The notes: a model not told the origin generated them from the sequence alone. Counted from the stretch's first letter, positions 1 to 5,454 are shown. The stretch is DNA of 6,127 bases from Planctomycetota bacterium (GCA_003644215.1 QNBU01000074.1:1-6127), one strand, 5' to 3'. Numbers and translations: made by a program.

Positions 1-2
1 AG

Positions 3-31
3 CTCAAACCGTCCGATGTTTGAGTTTTTTT
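3..31 (+). terminator. Rho-independent terminator of an upstream gene
   Basis: Bases 3-9 (CTCAAAC) pair perfectly with 18-24 (GTTTGAG), giving a 7-bp stem with an 8-nt loop, followed directly by seven Ts (25-31). This is the classic intrinsic terminator layout. It probably ends a + strand gene located before the window, which would insulate the promoter that follows. Confidence 0.8.
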
Positions 32-41
32 ATAAAAAAGC

Positions 42-69
42 TTGCAATTGGCGTTTTTATCCGTATGAT
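42..69 (+). promoter_or_regulatory. Candidate sigma70-type promoter
   Basis: A -35-like TTGCAA (42-47) and a -10-like TATGAT (64-69) are separated by 16 nt, right after the upstream terminator. Each hexamer differs from consensus at one or two positions. Transcription would start near 76 and run into the folded region (76-250) and the tRNA-Gln gene. I see no better promoter before the tRNA, so the tRNA may be processed from this transcript. The call is by pattern only. Confidence 0.5.
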
Positions 70-75
70 GCGGGC

Positions 76-250
76 TTATTAGTTGCCCTGTCGCACGGAG
101 TTGCGACGAGAAAGTACGAATTGAAAGCCAGAAAATGCGGTTTTCAGTGCTGAAAATGGGGCTGACAGGCATCGCAGCATGGTCAGCTCAAGCTTCCGAC
201 AGGGTCCGGTCAATTTCGCTCTACAGTAGCGGATTCTGCGACCAACGATG
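76..250 (+). ncRNA. Candidate structured RNA, family not recognised
   Basis: The 244 bases between the promoter and the tRNA hold no convincing protein gene but fold without conflicts. The ends pair: 82-85 with 243-246, and 90-95 with 237-242. An internal bubble follows, then a second helix made of 114-116/222-224, 117-120/215-218, 121-124/210-213 and 128-129/208-209. It encloses two local hairpins, 141-146/151-156 and 159-166/182-189 (8 bp with one G-U). Two other hairpins, 90-94/103-107 and 217-220/228-231, would compete with the long helices. The size, the closing stem and the central bubble recall 6S RNA, but I see no diagnostic sequence. The SRP RNA tetraloop region, the conserved tmRNA ends and the RNase P core are absent. 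It could also simply be a long tRNA leader. The ends are approximate and no clear terminator follows. Confidence 0.33.
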
Positions 251-313
251 TAAAGTTTTTAGTTCTCAGTTTTCAGTTAAGGATTCGACCTGCGGCCGAA
301 GCTATTTATACAT

Positions 314-385
314 TACCCGGTGGTGTAATTGGCAACACTCGAGGTTTTGATCCTCGCATTTCAGGTTCAAGTCCTGGCCGGGTAA
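314..385 (+). tRNA. tRNA-Gln (anticodon UUG)
   Basis: A complete 72-nt cloverleaf is present. The acceptor stem is 314-320/378-384 (7 bp, including a T-A first pair). The D stem is 323-326/335-338 with GG in its loop at 331-332. The anticodon stem is 340-344/352-356 with loop 345-351 and anticodon TTG at 347-349. The variable loop has 4 nt. The T arm is 361-365/373-377 with loop TTCAAGT, closed by one G-U pair. The discriminator base is A385. CCA is not encoded (A385 is followed by GT), so it must be added after transcription. The UUG anticodon reads CAA and, by wobble, CAG. The gene ends 62 nt before glmU. Confidence 0.96.
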
Positions 386-447
386 GTTTTTGAATTAATT
401 ATTGTTTATTGATGATTGATTGTTTTTTTGGGACATCCTAATTTGTT

Positions 448-1422
448 ATGAGTGAACGAGTTGCGATAATTTTGGCAGCGGGTCAGAGTACCCGTATGAA
501 CACGAAGACAGCAAAGGTGCTGCACGAGGTGTGCGGCCGCCCGATGCTTGAGTGGGTGCTGGATGCCTGTCGGGCTGCGGGGGTGCAAAAGCATATTGTT
601 GTCGTCGGATATGGTAAAGAGCAGATCATTGATCGTTATAAAGATGCCGACGATATAGAATTTGTCGAGCAGACCGAGCAAAAGGGGACGGGACACGCGG
701 TGATGTGCTGCCGGGATAATCTGGCGGGCTTTACGGGCCAGACGCTGATCCTTTGCGGCGACGCCCCGCTGATTCGCACCGAGACGCTGAACGAACTGAC
801 CAAAAAGCATGAGCAGGAAAAATCAGCCGTTACGCTGGCTACGGCGGTGATGTCCGATCCGACCGGCTATGGACGCATTATCCGTGACGGCTACGGCAAT
901 ATTCAGGGGATTCTTGAGCATAATGACTGCGATGAACGGCAGCGGTTAATTACCGAGATCAATCCCGGCTATTTCTGTTTCCAGACGCCCCTTCTGCTGG
1001 AGGCGCTGGACAAAATCACACCGAACAATGTCAAAAATGAGTATTATCTGACCGATGCGTTGCACCTTTTGCTCGCCGATGGGCATAAAGCGACCGCAGT
1101 AACAGCGGTGGCCGCTGAGGATGCGATGGGTGTTAATAACCGCCGGCAATTATCCCTGGCGGGTAAAATTATGCAGGAACGCATCCAGGACCGAATGATG
1201 GACGCTGGTGTAACCATTGTCGATCCGCCAAACACCTGGATCGATGCGCGTGCCGAAATTGGGCAGGACGCGGTGATTGAGCCGTTTACCTGCATTAGCG
1301 GGGCGGTCAAAATCGGCGATAATTGCCGGATTGGCCCGTTTGCCTATCTCTATGAAGGTGCGGTCGTACCAGCGGATGCTGTTGTTGGCGTTTTCCAGAA
1401 ACTAAAACAAGTGAGTGAATAA
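448..1422 (+). CDS. glmU: GlmU-type UTP-dependent sugar-1-phosphate uridylyltransferase, short form without acetyltransferase domain
   Basis: This cytosolic enzyme probably transfers UMP from UTP to N-acetylglucosamine-1-phosphate, making UDP-GlcNAc for peptidoglycan and lipid A. Residues 1-235 form the nucleotidyltransferase domain: LAAGQSTRM at 9-17 (nucleotide loop), Lys23 in KVLH, QKGTGHA at 78-84, GDAPL at 104-108 with the likely Mg-binding Asp105, GYGRI at 140-144, NEYYLTD at 197-203, and GVNNRRQL at 228-235, where an Asn supplies the second metal ligand in the family. Residues 252-315 hold only a few left-handed beta-helix turns. The protein is 324 aa, whereas bifunctional GlmU is about 450-460 aa, so the acetyl-CoA-binding and catalytic part is missing. 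No frameshift is evident: the ORF ends normally 3 nt before prs. The start at 448 places the nucleotide loop at the usual distance. The SD is weak (GGGA at 430-433). Another sugar-phosphate substrate is possible. Confidence 0.85.
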   Translation: MSERVAIILAAGQSTRMNTKTAKVLHEVCGRPMLEWVLDACRAAGVQKHIVVVGYGKEQIIDRYKDADDIEFVEQTEQKGTGHAVMCCRDNLAGFTGQTLILCGDAPLIRTETLNELTKKHEQEKSAVTLATAVMSDPTGYGRIIRDGYGNIQGILEHNDCDERQRLITEINPGYFCFQTPLLLEALDKITPNNVKNEYYLTDALHLLLADGHKATAVTAVAAEDAMGVNNRRQLSLAGKIMQERIQDRMMDAGVTIVDPPNTWIDARAEIGQDAVIEPFTCISGAVKIGDNCRIGPFAYLYEGAVVPADAVVGVFQKLKQVSE

Positions 1423-1425
1423 GGG

Positions 1426-2394
1426 ATGTTTAGCGTGTTAAATCACCCGACCATTGTCTTTAGCGGAAGCAGTAACCCGGCGTTGGCCGAGGCGACTTGC
1501 AATTATCTGAATCTGGAACTTGGCAAGGCGGAAATATCCCGCTTTCCGGACGGCGAAAAACACATCCGTTTGGAGTCCGATGTGCGCGGACGGGATGTGT
1601 ATATTATTCAATCTACCTGTACGCCGGTCGATGAGAATCTGATGGAACTGCTGATTTTTCTGGATTGTGTGCGTCGTGCGAGTGCGGCACGGATTACGGC
1701 GGTAATTCCTTATTTCGGCTATGCCCGGCAGGACCGTAAGGATGCCGGCCGCGTTCCGATTACGGCCAAACTGACGGCCAATATCATCACCTCCGCCGGA
1801 GCAGATCGGGTTTTGGCGCTGGATATGCACGCCAAACAGTTGCAGGGGTTCTTTGATATCCCCCTGGACCACCTGACGGCTGAACCGGTTCTGGTGAAGT
1901 ATCTTAAACAAAAGCGAATTGGCGACCTGACGGTGGTGGCGCCGGATGTGGGGAATATGAAAACGGCGTCGAGTTATGCCTCGGCACTGGGGGCAGAATT
2001 GGCGATTATCCACAAGCGCCGCCTGACGGGCCAGGAGGTTCTTTGCGAGGAAATCATCGGTTCGATTGAAGGACGCAATGTGGTGATGGTTGATGATTTG
2101 ATTTCGACGGCGGGAACGATCGCCGGAGCGGCACATATGGTCAAGGATCGCGGGGGCAAGAAGATTGTGGTCGGTGCGACGCATGGTGTTTTTGCTGGGC
2201 CGGCGATTGAACGGCTGACAGAGGCCCCGATTGACGAAGTGTTTGTAACCGATACGATCCCGATCAGGGAAGAGGTTTACAGCTTGAAAAATCTCAAGGT
2301 TCTAACTGTTGCCCCTCTGGTTGGCGAAGCGATGCGGCGAATCCACAGTAATGAATCCATCAGTACGATGTTTCGGAAATTTGGACAACTGTAG
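1426..2394 (+). CDS. prs: Ribose-phosphate pyrophosphokinase (PRPP synthase)
   Basis: It converts ribose-5-phosphate and ATP to PRPP and AMP, feeding nucleotide, His, Trp and NAD synthesis. The 322 aa match the usual 310-320. N-terminal FPDGE is at 40-44. The ATP/oligomer region reads PYFGYARQDRKD at 95-106. The PRPP synthase signature DMHAKQLQGFFDIPLDHL spans 133-150 with His135. The flexible-loop basic residues HKRR are at 196-199. The PRPP-binding loop VDDLISTAGT spans 222-231 with Asp223/Asp224. Around 173-181 it reads PDVGNMKTA, where E. coli and Bacillus have PDxGGVxRAR, so the usual Arg is replaced. ATG 1426 follows the glmU stop by 3 nt, which suggests coupling. An in-frame GTG at 1435 (codon 4) lies at good SD distance from AAGGG (1421-1425) and may be the true start. 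Confidence 0.95.
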   Translation: MFSVLNHPTIVFSGSSNPALAEATCNYLNLELGKAEISRFPDGEKHIRLESDVRGRDVYIIQSTCTPVDENLMELLIFLDCVRRASAARITAVIPYFGYARQDRKDAGRVPITAKLTANIITSAGADRVLALDMHAKQLQGFFDIPLDHLTAEPVLVKYLKQKRIGDLTVVAPDVGNMKTASSYASALGAELAIIHKRRLTGQEVLCEEIIGSIEGRNVVMVDDLISTAGTIAGAAHMVKDRGGKKIVVGATHGVFAGPAIERLTEAPIDEVFVTDTIPIREEVYSLKNLKVLTVAPLVGEAMRRIHSNESISTMFRKFGQL

Positions 2395-2427
2395 TGCAAG
2401 TATGTATATATGCAGGTGTGCAAGTAT
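2395..2427 (+). repeat. Direct repeat TGCAAGTAT in the prs-rplY gap
   Basis: The 9-mer TGCAAGTAT occurs at 2395-2403, immediately after the prs stop, and again at 2419-2427, 24 bp apart. The stretch between them is a purine/pyrimidine alternation rich in TA and TG steps. No clear promoter or terminator is visible in this 77-nt gap. The repeat may be a regulator site or simply low-complexity spacer. Confidence 0.4.
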
Positions 2428-2471
2428 AAAAGTATGTGAGTGGACAGTTAAGAATAAAGAAAGAGGTAACT

Positions 2472-3134
2472 ATGCCAGAAACAGTTGTATTAAAAGCAGG
2501 CATCCGTGAGCAATCCGGCACAAAAAGTTCGGTTGCATTGCGACAGCAGGGAAAGCTGCCGGCGGTTGTCTATGGACACAAAAAAGAGCCGGTGTCAATC
2601 ACCTTAGATGAACGCGAATTTTTGGATTCGCTGCATCATGGAAATCGCATTTTTGATATAGATCTTGCCGGGGCAAAAGATACACTGCTGGTTAAGGATA
2701 TTCAGTATGATTACCTTGGCGATACCGTTATTCATGCGGATTTAATGCGAGTGGATTTGAACGAGCGGGTTAAGGTTGAAGTGATGATTAAACTCGTCGG
2801 GACCGCTGCCGGAACGCACATGGGCGGTATCATCGAGGAAATTATGAACCGTATCGAAGTTGAATGTGCGGTGCGCGATATTCCCGAATTTTTGCCGGTT
2901 GACATCAAGGGCCTGGAGTTGGATAAGACGCTTCGTGCCGCAGAGATTGAACTGCCAGCCGGTTTTGTGCTGGTTACGGATCCGAACGCGGGTGTGATTG
3001 GCTGTCATGAGCCGAAGGCGATTGTTGCTGAGGAAGACGCCGCTGAGGCCGCTGAAGGTGCCGAAGTCGCTGAAGGTGCCACCGAACCGGAAGTGATTAC
3101 CGAGAAGAAAGAAGAAGAGGAATCTTCGAAGTAA
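2472..3134 (+). CDS. rplY: 50S ribosomal protein L25, long CTC/TL5 type
   Basis: L25 binds 5S rRNA in the large ribosomal subunit. The start chosen is ATG 2472, giving 220 aa, because GAGGT (2463-2467) sits at SD distance before it; an in-frame GTG at 2436 has no comparable site. Residues 1-95 form the 5S-binding domain: RQQGKLPAVVYG at 24-35 is the family hallmark, and IHADLMRVD near 88-96 closes it. Residues about 97-185 match the extra beta-domain of the long CTC/TL5 form known in Bacillus and Thermus, with GGIIEEI and FLPVDIKGLELD segments. Residues 186-220 are an acidic Ala/Glu tail ending in EEEESSK, containing a near-perfect 18-bp tandem repeat in the DNA (13 identical bases at 3050-3062 and 3068-3080). 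Its place between prs and pth matches the glmU-prs-ctc-pth order of Firmicutes. Confidence 0.93.
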   Translation: MPETVVLKAGIREQSGTKSSVALRQQGKLPAVVYGHKKEPVSITLDEREFLDSLHHGNRIFDIDLAGAKDTLLVKDIQYDYLGDTVIHADLMRVDLNERVKVEVMIKLVGTAAGTHMGGIIEEIMNRIEVECAVRDIPEFLPVDIKGLELDKTLRAAEIELPAGFVLVTDPNAGVIGCHEPKAIVAEEDAAEAAEGAEVAEGATEPEVITEKKEEEESSK

Positions 3135-3248
3135 GATTTCTCTCGATGCAGCACGCTCATGGAAACTTAGACCATGACATACGCTTGGAAAGATATGATT
3201 GGACGCCTGATGGGCGTTGGCTCTTTGGAAACGAAAAAAGGTGCTTCG

Positions 3249-3827
3249 ATGAAGCTGATCGTCGGACTTGGAAATCCGGAAAACAAATATGACGACACGC
3301 GGCATAATGTCGGGTTTAGGGTAGTCGATACCCTCGCTGGGCGGTTCGGTGCAACAGTTCGTCGTAAAAAGTTTAACGCTTTGGCTGAGGAGGTTTTCGC
3401 GGAAGAGACGAAGCTGCTGCTCTTGAAACCGCAGCAGTATATGAATCGCAGCGGTCATGCGGTGGCAACAGCAGCGGGTTTTTACAAGATCGACCCGGCG
3501 AATATATTGGTTGTTACCGATGATATGGCGCTGGATGTTGGCCGGGTTCGCCTTCGAGCAAAAGGATCTGCCGGCGGGCATAACGGCCTCAAGGACATTA
3601 TCGCCCGGCTGGGGTCGGATGATTTCGCGAGGTTGCGTGTGGGGATCGGCGACAGCGGTCGGATGAATGCGGCGGCGTTCGTACTATCGCGGTTTTCCGC
3701 CGATGAGCGAGAGATAATCGACCGAACGATTCAGACGGCTGTTGACGCGATTGGTTGTTGGCTCCGCGACGGCGTTGATTTGGCGATGACACGATACAAT
3801 GCAAAGAGCGGAACCGATGAGAATTGA
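3249..3827 (+). CDS. pth: Peptidyl-tRNA hydrolase
   Basis: This cytosolic enzyme cleaves the ester bond of peptidyl-tRNAs that have dropped off ribosomes, recycling the tRNA. The protein is 192 aa, a typical length. The start MKLIVGLGNP at ATG 3249 is the classic Pth N-terminus and is preceded by AAGGTG (3238-3243) at 5-nt spacing. An in-frame ATG at 3174 would add 25 residues that match nothing in the family. All key residues are visible: Asn9, catalytic His19 in TRHNVGF, Asn66 in KPQQYMNRSG, Asp91 in VVTDDMALDVG, and Asn112 in GSAGGHNGLK. They correspond to E. coli Asn10, His20, Asn68, Asp93 and Asn114. The 114-nt gap after rplY shows no terminator, so the two genes may be co-transcribed. 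No anomaly is seen. Confidence 0.96.
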   Translation: MKLIVGLGNPENKYDDTRHNVGFRVVDTLAGRFGATVRRKKFNALAEEVFAEETKLLLLKPQQYMNRSGHAVATAAGFYKIDPANILVVTDDMALDVGRVRLRAKGSAGGHNGLKDIIARLGSDDFARLRVGIGDSGRMNAAAFVLSRFSADEREIIDRTIQTAVDAIGCWLRDGVDLAMTRYNAKSGTDEN

Positions 3828-3832
3828 GCTTT

Positions 3833-3941
3833 TTGTGGTACGGCCATCCTGGCCGTGAAACACGGGCTGGAAGCCCGTGCCACCGAACGCGATATAATGC
3901 CAGAAACGGTTCGGCTGAAGAATGATTGATGTGTACCACAA
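3833..3941. repeat. Small inverted-repeat element with three hairpins (REP/MITE-like)
   Basis: A perfect 9-bp terminal inverted repeat, TTGTGGTAC (3833-3841) and GTACCACAA (3933-3941), bounds 109 bp in the pth-rpsF gap. Inside lie two tight perfect hairpins: 3840-3846/3850-3856 (7 bp, loop TCC) and 3861-3868/3872-3879 (8 bp, loop GGA). A third is 3883-3888/3909-3914 (6 bp, 20-nt loop). GTGG (3835-3838) can also pair with CCAC (3880-3883), enclosing the first two hairpins. No clear target-site duplication flanks the element. I recall similar paired hairpins, with a loop motif reading GGCTGGAAGCC, as dispersed intergenic repeats in planctomycete and other environmental genomes. That is memory, not a search. 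It contains no gene, so any movement would depend on a transposase elsewhere. Confidence 0.6.
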
Positions 3942-3946
3942 GAAAA

Positions 3947-3975
3947 TTGAAAATACGAAATTGAAAATATAAGAT
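3947..3975 (+). promoter_or_regulatory. Candidate promoter for rpsF-ssb-rpsR-rplI-dnaB
   Basis: TTGAAA (3947-3952) and TAAGAT (3970-3975) are 17 nt apart in an AT-rich stretch just after the inverted-repeat element. A start near 3982 would give a leader of about 22 nt carrying the GGAGGT site. The region is built from a 12-bp direct repeat, AAATTGAAAATA, at 3944-3955 and 3958-3969, so a second TTGAAA exists at 3961-3966 and the exact hexamers are uncertain. Confidence 0.45.
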
Positions 3976-3990
3976 AGTATAAACCTAATC

Positions 3991-3996
3991 GGAGGT
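3991..3996 (+). promoter_or_regulatory. Strong ribosome binding site that fixes the TTG start of rpsF
   Basis: GGAGGT lies 7 nt before TTG 4004, the best SD in the window, and decides in favour of a non-ATG start. ACCT (3983-3986) can pair with AGGT (3993-3996) across a 6-nt loop, a weak 4-bp hairpin that would partly cover the site. Confidence 0.75.
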
Positions 3997-4003
3997 ATAA
4001 ATT

Positions 4004-4576
4004 TTGGAAACAGCAGTAAAGAGATTGTATGAAGGAATGTTCCTGGTGGATTCCGCTTTGGCGGCACAGGATTGGCAAAAAATTATTGACGAAATCAAGC
4101 GGGTTCTGGATCGTGCCGAGGCCGAAGTGGTCTCGCTGAAGAAGTGGGACGAACGCCGGCTCTGTTACGAGGTCAACAAGAAAAGTCGCGGGACCTACAT
4201 CCTGACTTACTTCAACTGCGATACGAGTAAGATTGGCGGCATCGAACGCGATGTGCAGCTTTCAGAGCTGGTTACGCGGGTGCTGGTGTTGCGAACGGAT
4301 AGAATGACGCCTGAAGACCTCCAACGGTGTACCCCGCTGGAAGCTGTGGCTGCGGAGGAAGCTGAAAGGGCGGCGGCAGCCGAAGCGAAAGCCCAAGCAG
4401 CTGCTGAAGCCGCCGAAGCGGCTGCGGCGGACATAGAAGCCCAAGCGGTTGGTGCGGTTGGTGCGGATGATGCAGTTGCTGATGTTGAGATTTCAGAGGC
4501 GCCGGCAGCGGAAGAAACCGAAGCGGCGGCAACCCCTGAGAAGGCCGACGATGCAGCCGAAGAAAAAGCCTCGTAA
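4004..4576 (+). CDS. rpsF: 30S ribosomal protein S6 with long Ala/Glu-rich C-terminal tail
   Basis: S6 sits on the 30S platform as a heterodimer with S18, encoded two genes downstream. The start is TTG 4004, supported by GGAGGT 7 nt upstream. The core (residues 7-107) shows the S6 pattern: RLYEGMFLVD at 7-16, then WDERRLCYEV at 48-57, KSRGTYILTYF at 60-70, and VTRVLVLR at 90-97. S6 is usually about 95-135 aa; this one is 190. Residues 112-190 are low complexity, almost all Ala, Glu and Asp with a few Lys, predicted to be helical or disordered and strongly acidic. E. coli S6 has a short glutamate tail added by RimK; whether this encoded tail plays a similar part is unknown. The tail's DNA is GC-rich and repetitive, which produces long spurious ORFs on the other strand. 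Confidence 0.94.
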   Translation: METAVKRLYEGMFLVDSALAAQDWQKIIDEIKRVLDRAEAEVVSLKKWDERRLCYEVNKKSRGTYILTYFNCDTSKIGGIERDVQLSELVTRVLVLRTDRMTPEDLQRCTPLEAVAAEEAERAAAAEAKAQAAAEAAEAAAADIEAQAVGAVGADDAVADVEISEAPAAEETEAAATPEKADDAAEEKAS

Positions 4577-4641
4577 AACCTGTCGCCGAAAAATAGCGGA
4601 ATGTCTGATAAGGACGCAGAGTCCATAAGAAAGGATTTAAG

Positions 4642-5100
4642 ATGGCAAATTTGAATAAAGTGATGTTGATCGGAAACCTGACACGCGATCCTCAATTGTC
4701 CTATTTACCCAGCCAGATGGCTGTGGTGGAGTTTGGTATGGCGGTTAACGACCGGCGCAAACAGCAGGATGGCTCTTATGCGGACAAGGCAAATTTTATT
4801 GACCTGTCTATTTTTGGTAAGCGGGCCGAGGCATTGCAGAAGTATGTCAAGAAAGGTGACCCCTTGTTTGTTGAGGGCAAGCTGGACTACCAGCAATGGG
4901 AAAAGGATGGACAGAAGCGATCAAAGCTGAAAGTTATTGTACAGAACTTTGAGTTTCTTAGCAAAGGCAGCAGTGGTAGCCAAAGTGGCGGCAACCAGGG
5001 CGGCGGTTATCAGCAGTCCGCTCCGGCTCCGTCCGCACCAGTGCCACCCGCTCCTGAAGCGCCTCCTGTTGGCGGGATGGACGATGATATTCCCTTTTAG
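4642..5100 (+). CDS. ssb: Single-stranded DNA-binding protein
   Basis: SSB coats single-stranded DNA during replication, repair and recombination and recruits partner proteins. The protein is 152 aa. Residues 1-110 form the OB fold: LNKVMLIGNLTRDPQL at 4-19 is the conserved first strand and loop, followed by VVEFGMAVNDR, then FIDLSIFGKRAEAL and VEGKLDYQQWE segments typical of the family. A flexible Gly/Ser/Gln then Pro/Ala linker covers about 113-144. The C-terminus MDDDIPF is the acidic tip through which SSB binds its partners. The start ATG 4642 has AAAGGA (4630-4635) at 6-nt spacing. Position between rpsF and rpsR is the standard arrangement. Nothing is unusual. Confidence 0.97.
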   Translation: MANLNKVMLIGNLTRDPQLSYLPSQMAVVEFGMAVNDRRKQQDGSYADKANFIDLSIFGKRAEALQKYVKKGDPLFVEGKLDYQQWEKDGQKRSKLKVIVQNFEFLSKGSSGSQSGGNQGGGYQQSAPAPSAPVPPAPEAPPVGGMDDDIPF

Positions 5101-5147
5101 CCATAGCCGCTGAAATAACCTACAACGAAACAAATTGAGAATGAAAT

Positions 5148-5179
5148 TAGAAAAATAGAAAAATAGAAAAATAGAAAAA
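5148..5179 (+). repeat. Tandem octamer (TAGAAAAA) x4
   Basis: Four perfect copies of TAGAAAAA occupy 5148-5155, 5156-5163, 5164-5171 and 5172-5179, ending 11 nt before the rpsR start codon. The tract is A-rich and lies entirely in the ssb-rpsR gap. Simple octamer arrays can change copy number by slippage. Here that would change spacing upstream of the SD, not a reading frame. A weak TTGAGA (5135-5140) precedes it without a well-placed -10. Confidence 0.85.
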
Positions 5180-5190
5180 CGGGAACAAAT

Positions 5191-5454
5191 ATGGCAAGAT
5201 TTCAACAAAAGAAAAATACCAAGCGGAAAAAAAGGCAAAACTTAACAATTCGCGAACAAACGCAGTGCCGTTTTTGTCGGGCAGATAAATCGTATGTCGA
5301 TTACAAAGACCTCGATACCCTGCAGAAGTTGTTGACCAACCGTGGGAAAATCTTTTCCCGTAAACGAAGCGGCAATTGTGCCGGCTGCCAGCGCAAGGTG
5401 AAAACCGCCATCAAACGCGCCCGCTTTATGTCGCTGCTGCCGTACACAAACTAA
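5191..5454 (+). CDS. rpsR: 30S ribosomal protein S18, four-cysteine form
   Basis: S18 binds S6 and 16S rRNA on the 30S platform. The protein is 87 aa, a usual length, with a basic N-terminus (KKNTKRKKR) and the conserved end AIKRARFMSLLPYTN. Two CxxC pairs, Cys26/Cys29 and Cys63/Cys66, are placed to bind zinc; many bacteria, including E. coli, lack this set, so this looks like the metal-binding paralogue type. Conserved segments include YVDYKDLDTLQKLLTNRGKI at 35-54. ATG 5191 is the natural start although its SD is weak (GGGA at 5181-5184). It follows ssb by 90 nt containing the octamer array, and partners with rpsF of the same cluster. Confidence 0.95.
   Translation: MARFQQKKNTKRKKRQNLTIREQTQCRFCRADKSYVDYKDLDTLQKLLTNRGKIFSRKRSGNCAGCQRKVKTAIKRARFMSLLPYTN

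Noticed and set aside
32..313. glmS-type ribozyme, SRP RNA, tmRNA or RNase P RNA
   Set aside because: The hallmark core sequences of these RNAs are not visible, and the downstream gene is glmU-like, not glmS.
135..350. 71-aa ORF on the + strand before glmU
   Set aside because: It runs into the tRNA-Gln gene, has no SD, resembles no family I know, and overlaps the folded RNA candidate.
386..447. Separate promoter or terminator between tRNA-Gln and glmU
   Set aside because: TTGAAT (390-395) has no good -10 at the right distance, and the T-run at 423-429 has no stem before it.
1438..2184. 248-aa ORF on the - strand
   Set aside because: It is fully antisense to prs, whose motifs are intact, and its translation is rich in Arg, Gln, His and Ile without a domain pattern.
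2436..2471. N-terminal extension of rplY from GTG 2436
   Set aside because: The GAGGT site at 2463-2467 lies inside this extension and serves ATG 2472.
3174..3248. N-terminal extension of pth from ATG 3174
   Set aside because: The 25 added residues do not fit the family, while ATG 3249 has a good SD and the canonical MKLIVGLGNP start.
2742..3581. 279-aa ORF on the - strand
   Set aside because: It lies antisense across rplY and pth, both clear genes, with no recognisable protein features.
3893..3898. Perfect TATAAT box inside the inverted-repeat element
   Set aside because: No -35-like hexamer is found 15-19 nt upstream and there is no extended -10, so it is likely chance.
4207..4695. 162-aa Ala/Ser-rich ORF on the - strand
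   Set aside because: It is the mirror of the repetitive GCN/GAR codons in the S6 tail and has no independent support.
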